DNA from: Candidatus Bathyarchaeota archaeon | GTDB taxonomy: Archaea > Thermoproteota > Bathyarchaeia > Bathyarchaeales > Bathycorpusculaceae | Length of the DNA stretch: 64,000 bases | Direction: 5' to 3' | NCBI GenBank assembly: GCA_029907545.1 | Contig: JARYLR010000004.1 | Coordinates: 16,344-80,343, forward strand | Shown here: positions 58,810 through 64,000 of the stretch, in pieces | Layout of the letters: every line of letters starts with the position of its first letter | How positions within the stretch are numbered: position 1 is the first letter of the stretch | Notes under the pieces: generated by a model | Databases searched by the model: none | The model's input: the letters and a program-made list of their open reading frames with translations, nothing else | Told to the model about the DNA's origin: nothing | Made by a program: the position numbers and the translations under genes

Positions 58810-60549
58810 ATGACTTCAAAAAGAAAAGCCAAAAAGCACGCACCTCAAACTCCGTCATCGACGGGGCCGCCTGCGGATAAGCCTTGGTTCAAATTTTGGC
58901 CTGAAGGCGTCCCCCGAACCATCGACTACCCAAACGTGCCGCTGTCTGATCTGCTTAAAGGAACGGTGAGTAGGTATCCTAGCCGCGCAGCTCTTGTTTA
59001 CTTTGACCGCGAAATAACCTACCGCGAACTGAGCCTGGCTGTTGACAGATTCGCTACTGCTCTTGGAGCCTTGGGCGTTAAGAAAGGCGACAGAGTTGCA
59101 CTTTTCCTACCAAACATACCGCAGTTCGTGATAGCCTACTACGGCGCAATCAAGATTGGCGCTGTCGAGACGGCTATAAGCCCTCTATACAAGGAGCGCG
59201 AGGTTGAACACCAGCTTCAGGACTCAGAGGCTGAAACAATTGTTGTCTTAGACATGCTCTACCCCATCGTTGAGAAAGTTTTAGAGAAGACCGTTGTTAA
59301 ACGCGTCATTGTTACTGGTTTGAAGGAATACATGCCTAGTGTTAAGGCGATCTTGGGCTTGTTTCTGGGAAAAATTCCTTCACGAAAGGTTGAACGCCAG
59401 GCAAACGTGTATTTCTTCCAAGAGTTGTTAGCCAAGCATGCAGCTAATCCCCCGAAGGTTGATATAGATCCGAAAGAGGATCTGGCAGCGCTCCAATATA
59501 CTGGCGGAACAACTGGAACATCGAAAGGCGCGATGCTGACACATCTGAATCTTGTCTCTAACGCTTTAGCCTGCGCGGCTTGGCTTAGGGGCACTGAGGG
59601 CGGAGAAACTTTTCTCACCGTGCTTCCGCTGTTCCACATTTACGGTATGACTACAGGGATGAACGCGCCTATCTATCTAGCTGGAAAAATGGTTATGCTG
59701 CCCCGGTTTGACCTTGAAAGCACTCTGGCGGCGATCCAGAAGCACAGGGTCACGTGCTTCTGTGGTGCACCAACAATGTACTCTATGCTTCTTGCCCACC
59801 CAAACTTTGGCAGGTATGATCTCTCTTCGGTGCGTTTCTGCATTTCTGGATCTGCTCCGCTTCCGCCTGAGGTTCAGAAAAAGTGGATGGATGCAACCGG
59901 CGGAGTGCTGGTGGAAGGCTACGGGCTTACAGAGTCTTCACCTGTTACACATTGCAACCCCCTTGACAGGTCGATGAAAACCGTGAAAATCGGAAGCATC
60001 GGACTGCCGTGGCCGGATACTGATGCCAAAATCATGGATCCGGAGTCTGGAGAACGAGAGCTTAGCGTAGGCGAGGATGGAGAACTTGTGGTTAAGGGGC
60101 CGCAGGTTATGAAGGGTTACTGGAAGATGGCTGAAGAGACTGCGAGCGTTTTGAGGGAGGGGTGGCTGTACACTGGCGATATTGGGAGGATGGATGAGGA
60201 CGGCTACTTTTACATTACTGACCGCAAGAAAGACCTGATCAAGTATAAGGGGTACAGCGTCTATCCCAGAGAGATTGAAGACGTGCTGTATGAGCATCCA
60301 GCTGTGAAGCTCTGTGCAGTCGTAGGTAAGCCGGACGCGGTTGCAGGGGAGATTCCTAAGGCGTTTGTAGTCTTGAAGGAAGGAGCGGTTGCGGCTGAGA
60401 AAGAGATTATGGAGTTTGTGAACAGCAAGGTGGCGCCGTACAAGGCTATAAGGGAGCTGGAGTTTCGAATAGAGTTGCCTATGACGCTTGTCGGCAAAGT
60501 GCTGAGAAGAGTGCTGCAGGAAGAGGAAAGAAAGAAGCAGTCAACCTAG
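58810..60549 (+). CDS. Long/medium-chain fatty acyl-CoA ligase (AMP-forming)
   Basis: A 579-residue ANL adenylating enzyme that activates fatty acids with ATP and CoA. Seen: P-loop-like YTGGTTGTSKGAMLTHLNL near residue 232, FCGAPTMYSMLL, GYGLTESSPVTHCNP, YTGDIGRMDEDGYFYITDRKKDLIKYKG (A8 region) and the final catalytic lysine in LVGKVLRRVL. The N-terminal KRKAKKHAPQTPSS tail is basic and probably disordered. It supplies substrate for the upstream enzymes and stops four bases from the convergent radical SAM gene. Confidence 0.93.
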   Translation: MTSKRKAKKHAPQTPSSTGPPADKPWFKFWPEGVPRTIDYPNVPLSDLLKGTVSRYPSRAALVYFDREITYRELSLAVDRFATALGALGVKKGDRVALFLPNIPQFVIAYYGAIKIGAVETAISPLYKEREVEHQLQDSEAETIVVLDMLYPIVEKVLEKTVVKRVIVTGLKEYMPSVKAILGLFLGKIPSRKVERQANVYFFQELLAKHAANPPKVDIDPKEDLAALQYTGGTTGTSKGAMLTHLNLVSNALACAAWLRGTEGGETFLTVLPLFHIYGMTTGMNAPIYLAGKMVMLPRFDLESTLAAIQKHRVTCFCGAPTMYSMLLAHPNFGRYDLSSVRFCISGSAPLPPEVQKKWMDATGGVLVEGYGLTESSPVTHCNPLDRSMKTVKIGSIGLPWPDTDAKIMDPESGERELSVGEDGELVVKGPQVMKGYWKMAEETASVLREGWLYTGDIGRMDEDGYFYITDRKKDLIKYKGYSVYPREIEDVLYEHPAVKLCAVVGKPDAVAGEIPKAFVVLKEGAVAAEKEIMEFVNSKVAPYKAIRELEFRIELPMTLVGKVLRRVLQEEERKKQST

Positions 60550-60553
60550 GCTG

Positions 60554-62083
60554 TTATGCTGGCTCGTTAATTTTCTTGCCCGTCTTCTTCGTCCACTCGT
60601 CTATCGGCATGGCGAACTGTTTTTCCACGTTCGGTCTATGTATGCTGTTATACGTGCAGAAGCTTCTAATCTTCATGTCCGGCGTAACATAGTGAATCGC
60701 GCATCTCTGCACTCTTTCCAAGTCAAAGTTCCAGACGTCCTGAAAGTGCATTATGCCGATCATGACTATTCTGCGCATGAAGTCGCCTAAAGCTTCGTAG
60801 CTTCCCTTTGAAACTACGTCTTTGATTAATCCCCGCACGAAGCCGCTTTTCGCCATCGGCAACAGCTTCAGCATTTTCAGTTTTGCCTCTGTTTTCTTGC
60901 CTTTGACGCCGGAATAGTAGACGCTCCAGAATACTTCAGCAAACTTGTCCACGTCCATGTAATTCATGATCGGTTTGTATGAGCCATCCTTGTCAATGAT
61001 TAGGAATGTTGCTGCTCCGCACATGGGGTGCATGGTGAAGTCTGGGTAAACCTTGTTTTTGATCACGCCCATGCCCTTGGTCATGGGCACCGGCCAGTTC
61101 ACTGGGCGCCAAGCAAAGCGTCCGACGACGCCGTTTGTCTGTGCTTCGATTTCTTTCATCGTGTCTGGGATTGTGATTCTCATTTTCCGCATTTCATTTT
61201 TCTTGAATCTTCCAGCGCAAGAGATCGGCTGAATGTTGATGCAGCGGACGACGTCGTGATTCTTAATGGCATAGTCGATTATTGCTCCAAGCTCCTTGTC
61301 ATTGATGCCCCTTGCCAGCGTGACGACGAGAACAACCGAGGTCATGCCAAGCTTTCGCGCATTCTCGATAACCTTCTGTTTGACGCTGACTAATTCTCTA
61401 CGAGCACGTGTCTTCGCGTAAATGTCATCGTTTAAACCGTCGAACTGCAGGTAAAGCGTGCTTAACCCTGCGTCAAGAAGCTTCTTGAAATACTCAACAT
61501 CCTCTGCAATTCGTAGGCCGTTCGTGTTAACCTCCGTGTGGCTTATTCCCGCCTTTTTTGCTTCTCGAATTAGGTCTGGCAGGTCGTTGCGTATTGTCGG
61601 TTCGCCTCCGCTGAACTGCAAGGCGTTGCAAGCCCATGGCTTGTTAGCTCTAAGTAGCTTGAACATGTTTACAATCTGCTCAAACGAAGGCTCGTAAACA
61701 TAGTTTGATGCACCGGCATAGGCAAAGCACACTGGGCAGGCGAGGTTGCATCGGTTAGTGATGTCGATGATTCCCAGAATCGTCGGAGTCTTGTGCTGAA
61801 GGCAGATGCCGCAGTCAAACGGGCAGCCTTGAACCGTCTGTGTATGCGGGTTCTCTAAACCGCCGCCCTCGTATCTGCTGTCGTGCCAGTTTTCGTGGAA
61901 CCACTTGTAAAGCTCCGCGTCTCCCCAGTAGATGTCATCAAACTTGCCATGCTCAGGGCATGCCTTCTCCAAGTAGATAACTCCGTTCTCTTCATAGATT
62001 CTCATGGGGATTTTCTTCATGCACTCGGGGCAGAGACTTGTCGAGTGCGTTTCAAACTTGGCTTGTTCTTGAATTTGCGGCAT
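60554..62083 (-). CDS. tes: Tetraether lipid synthase-type radical SAM enzyme
   Basis: A 509-residue radical SAM protein matching the family of Methanocaldococcus MJ0619/GDGT synthase, which joins two archaeol biphytanyl chains into tetraether lipids. Order: a zinc-like N-terminal CPECMKKI, CPEHGKFDDIYW, GCPFDCGICLQHK, then the radical SAM CNLACPVC in DITNRCNLACPVCFAYAG near residue 118, followed by LQFSGGEPTIR and NTNGLRI. Paralogous members exist, so the tetraether reaction is inferred from family. Divergent from the HxlR regulator with a 93-base spacer. Confidence 0.88.
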   Translation of the reverse strand: MPQIQEQAKFETHSTSLCPECMKKIPMRIYEENGVIYLEKACPEHGKFDDIYWGDAELYKWFHENWHDSRYEGGGLENPHTQTVQGCPFDCGICLQHKTPTILGIIDITNRCNLACPVCFAYAGASNYVYEPSFEQIVNMFKLLRANKPWACNALQFSGGEPTIRNDLPDLIREAKKAGISHTEVNTNGLRIAEDVEYFKKLLDAGLSTLYLQFDGLNDDIYAKTRARRELVSVKQKVIENARKLGMTSVVLVVTLARGINDKELGAIIDYAIKNHDVVRCINIQPISCAGRFKKNEMRKMRITIPDTMKEIEAQTNGVVGRFAWRPVNWPVPMTKGMGVIKNKVYPDFTMHPMCGAATFLIIDKDGSYKPIMNYMDVDKFAEVFWSVYYSGVKGKKTEAKLKMLKLLPMAKSGFVRGLIKDVVSKGSYEALGDFMRRIVMIGIMHFQDVWNFDLERVQRCAIHYVTPDMKIRSFCTYNSIHRPNVEKQFAMPIDEWTKKTGKKINEPA

Positions 62084-62117
62084 TCTCTATCTTCTCCACA
62101 TACCTATTCTACACCAG

Positions 62118-62126
62118 ATTTAAAAA
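62118..62126 (-). promoter_or_regulatory. TATA box of the tetraether synthase gene
   Basis: On the minus strand TTTTTAAAT lies about 40 bases before the start at 62083, giving a short leader. Confidence 0.4.
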
Positions 62127-62132
62127 CTAAAC

Positions 62133-62170
62133 CATATAAATCTTGTAGTAACCTAACATACACTGAGTGT
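62133..62170 (+). promoter_or_regulatory. Promoter and palindrome of the HxlR gene
   Basis: TATA box CATATAAAT at 62133-62141 predicts a start near 62163, and the 11-base palindrome ACACTGAGTGT at 62160-62170 covers that position. This is a natural place for an operator of the HxlR regulator encoded from 62177. Confidence 0.45.
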
Positions 62171-62176
62171 GTGCGT

Positions 62177-62623
62177 ATGAACCCTCAGCCCGTACTGAGC
62201 AGCGAGCTTCGGCGACTCGTCGAAACACGTTTAAAAGATAATCTCGAAGGCATACAGCAAACCCTATCGCAGGTGTTCAAAATCCAAGAATTAGGACTGG
62301 AAGATCTGAAAGAAACTATGGCGACTCTCGAGGAAAGCTTCAACATGCTCTCCCAGAAGTGGAGTCTTCAAGTTCTCTATATGCTGTTTCTTAGAAAGAC
62401 TGCGGGTTTCGGTGAATTGAAGAAAACCCTAGGTGTAAACTCTCGCACCTTGTCAAACAAGCTGAAAAGCCTAAGCGAAAATAGATTTCTTGAAAGAATC
62501 GTTCAGCAAGGACCACCAGTAAGAGTAAGATACTCTCTTACAGAAAAAGGAAACAACACCATACTGCTTGCACTACCTTTTCTATACTATGCCAGCGGCA
62601 ACTTTACATCACAAAAAACCTAA
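62177..62623 (+). CDS. HxlR-family transcriptional regulator
   Basis: From the ATG at 62177 the protein has 148 residues; a TATA box at 62133 sets this start, although the frame is open further upstream. Residues 1-55 form a helical, possibly coiled-coil N-terminal extension (LKDNLEGIQQTLSQVFKI). The winged helix follows: FNMLSQKWSLQVLYMLFLRKTAGFGELKKTL, SRTLSNKLKSLSENRFL and VRYSLTEKG, the HxlR pattern. HxlR proteins usually sense redox or metabolites and repress a divergent neighbour; here that is the tetraether synthase gene. Confidence 0.85.
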   Translation: MNPQPVLSSELRRLVETRLKDNLEGIQQTLSQVFKIQELGLEDLKETMATLEESFNMLSQKWSLQVLYMLFLRKTAGFGELKKTLGVNSRTLSNKLKSLSENRFLERIVQQGPPVRVRYSLTEKGNNTILLALPFLYYASGNFTSQKT

Positions 62624-62687
62624 ATCCACGTTTCCAAACGTATATCAGCAATCCTTCCCGATTCCAAAGTCAAGAGATGCTTCACCC

Positions 62688-64000
62688 GTGCGAATAAAAG
62701 TCAACGTAAGAGGCATTGTCCAAGGTGTAGGGTTCCGTCCTTTTATCTACCGCACCGCTGTGAAAAACGGTTTAAACGGCTATGTTAGAAACAAGGGCGA
62801 TGCCGGAGTAGAAATCATCATAGACGGCTCAGCCCCATCCATCCGCAGCTTTCTGAGAGACTTGAAAGAAAAGAAGCCGCCTCTCGCACAAGTTTACCAC
62901 CTTAAAATTACCCGACTGCAGGACACCGTGAAGTATGAAACCTTCTCGATTCACCGCAGCAGCGGCGAAATAGAGCATTCAGGCTCAGTGATTCCTCCCG
63001 ACATAGCCATATGCGACGAATGCTTAAAAGAGCTGAGAAAACCCGAAGACCCGCGGCACGACTACTTCTTCATTACCTGCACTGACTGCGGACCAAGATA
63101 CACGATAATAGAAAAGCCTCCATATGACCGAGAAAACACGACAATGCAAGCCTTCCCTATGTGCAGCTTCTGCCAAAGCCAATATGCCAATCCACTTGAC
63201 AGAAGATTTCACGCACAGACTGTTGCATGCCCGCGTTGCGGTCCCAAAGCCTTTCTGGCAACAAGCACAGGCGAAACAGTTAACAATGCCGACCCAATTC
63301 GTGAAGCAGGAAAACTTCTTCAAGAGGGTTACATACTTGCCGTCAAAGGATACGGTGGCTTTCATGTTGCGGCATCAACCACAAAAGACAAGCCGCTTAT
63401 CAAGCTCCGCAGGGTCAAGCATCGAAGCCAGAAACCATTTGCCATCATGGCTAAAGACCTGAAAGCCGTCAGCTCTTTCGCTGAGCTGAGCCGTGCAGAA
63501 GCTAGGCTTCTGTCGTCTTATGCTCGTCCCATAGTGCTGCTGAACAAGAGCGAAGACTATTATCTTTCTCCGCTGGTTGCGCCTCAGCTACATAATGTCG
63601 GCGTCATGTTGCCCTACACGGCGTTGCATTACATGCTTTTTGACGAGACAACAGAACCAGCTTTCGTCATGACAAGCGCCAATCCCCCCAACCAGCCTAT
63701 AATAAAAGACAATGAGGAAGCACTCCGGACACTTGGAGAGACGGTTGACTACTTCCTTTTCCATAACAGGGAAATAGCTCACCGATGCGACGACTCTGTC
63801 ATCCGCGTGCATGGCAAAAACAGCGTTTTCATAAGGCGCTCAAGAGGCTATGCGCCAGCCCCAATAACTCTAAGGAAAAAGGCAAAGAGATACGTTCTTA
63901 GCCTAGGCGGAGAACTAAACAACACCGTATGCATCCTGCACGAGGACAAGGCTTTTCTATCTCAGCACATAGGCGACGTGGAAAACGTGGAAACCCGAGG
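62688..64000 (+). CDS. hypF: Carbamoyltransferase HypF (partial, runs off the window)
   Basis: A reading frame from GTG 62688 to the window edge, at least 437 codons. Order seen: acylphosphatase domain (VRGIVQGVGFRPFIYRTA), two zinc fingers (CDECLKEL...CTDCG and CSFC...CPRCG) and a YrdC-like domain (LAVKGYGGFHVAA, MTSANPPNQPI), then the start of the Kae1-like domain (LSLGGELNNTV). HypF makes carbamoyl-AMP and passes the carbamoyl to HypE for CN ligands of [NiFe] hydrogenase. The C-terminal part is outside. The first codons are uncertain because no clear ribosome-binding site is seen. Confidence 0.93.
   Translation, partial: MRIKVNVRGIVQGVGFRPFIYRTAVKNGLNGYVRNKGDAGVEIIIDGSAPSIRSFLRDLKEKKPPLAQVYHLKITRLQDTVKYETFSIHRSSGEIEHSGSVIPPDIAICDECLKELRKPEDPRHDYFFITCTDCGPRYTIIEKPPYDRENTTMQAFPMCSFCQSQYANPLDRRFHAQTVACPRCGPKAFLATSTGETVNNADPIREAGKLLQEGYILAVKGYGGFHVAASTTKDKPLIKLRRVKHRSQKPFAIMAKDLKAVSSFAELSRAEARLLSSYARPIVLLNKSEDYYLSPLVAPQLHNVGVMLPYTALHYMLFDETTEPAFVMTSANPPNQPIIKDNEEALRTLGETVDYFLFHNREIAHRCDDSVIRVHGKNSVFIRRSRGYAPAPITLRKKAKRYVLSLGGELNNTVCILHEDKAFLSQHIGDVENVETR

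Noticed and set aside
1..64000. CRISPR arrays, insertion sequences, prophage or toxin-antitoxin loci
   Set aside because: I looked for regularly spaced direct repeats, transposase or integrase motifs and paired small toxin/antitoxin genes and found none that I could support.

Overview
The window is chromosomal DNA of an archaeon, most likely of the Thermoproteota/TACK side and plausibly a Bathyarchaeia-type lineage. The domain assignment rests on two thermosome genes, topoisomerase VI A and B, ABCE1, aIF5B, the KEOPS subunit Cgi121, CTP-dependent riboflavin kinase, a tetraether lipid synthase-type radical SAM enzyme, a tRNA-Glu with a canonical position 37/38 intron, and TATA-box promoters (often GCTTAAAT or GTTTATATT) at about -26. 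The lineage call is inference. I see no insertion sequence, CRISPR array, prophage or rRNA gene.

Layout. 1-6.8 kb: a PAC4-like protein overlapping a UbiD-family decarboxylase, a CBS protein, Sua5, the first thermosome and a serine beta-lactamase-like hydrolase. 6.8-11.1 kb: histidine degradation (urocanate hydratase, imidazolonepropionase, glutamate formimidoyltransferase) without a histidine ammonia-lyase, with a small membrane-protein gene inserted on the other strand. 11.2-24.8 kb: mainly information processing (phosphoribosyltransferase-Cgi121, THUMP protein, isoaspartyl peptidase, a 35-residue acidic microprotein, ABCE1, cytidine deaminase, topo VI B-A, aIF5B) plus an ornithine cyclodeaminase-type enzyme and a MoaD-like protein. 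24.9-37.2 kb: the second thermosome, a beta-helix surface protein, tRNA-Glu, an AsnRS-like asparagine synthetase divergent from an Lrp/AsnC regulator, an M48 protease with an EF-hand loop, ThyX, a CofE-like protein, an acyl-CoA synthetase (NDP-forming) alpha-type protein, riboflavin kinase and inositol-phosphate synthase.

37.4-50.5 kb: a three-gene two-component module (output-domain-like protein, PAS/GAF histidine kinase, receiver-only regulator), TrmO, adenosine-specific kinase, two MFS transporters, a stand-alone LigD phosphoesterase domain, tRNA-Ala, an exported protein with an IPEF-type C-terminal tail, an aminotransferase and several small membrane proteins. 50.6-60.5 kb: a co-directional fatty acid beta-oxidation locus (ETF beta/alpha, two acyl-CoA dehydrogenases, 3-hydroxyacyl-CoA dehydrogenase, enoyl-CoA hydratase, thiolase plus DUF35 partner, acyl-CoA ligase). 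60.5-64 kb: the tetraether synthase-type enzyme divergent from an HxlR regulator, then hypF running off the edge.

How the parts fit. The catabolic loci suggest an organotroph that degrades histidine and fatty or branched acids; the alpha-type NDP-forming acyl-CoA synthetase could conserve energy from acyl-CoA and HypF implies a [NiFe] hydrogenase elsewhere. Best candidates for less-described biology are the split two-component module, the asparagine synthetase/AsnC divergon, the tetraether synthase/HxlR divergon, the EF-hand M48 protease, the acidic microprotein, and an exact 15-base CCCCCTATATATAGG element found in two spacers between convergent genes, with a shorter variant in a third.
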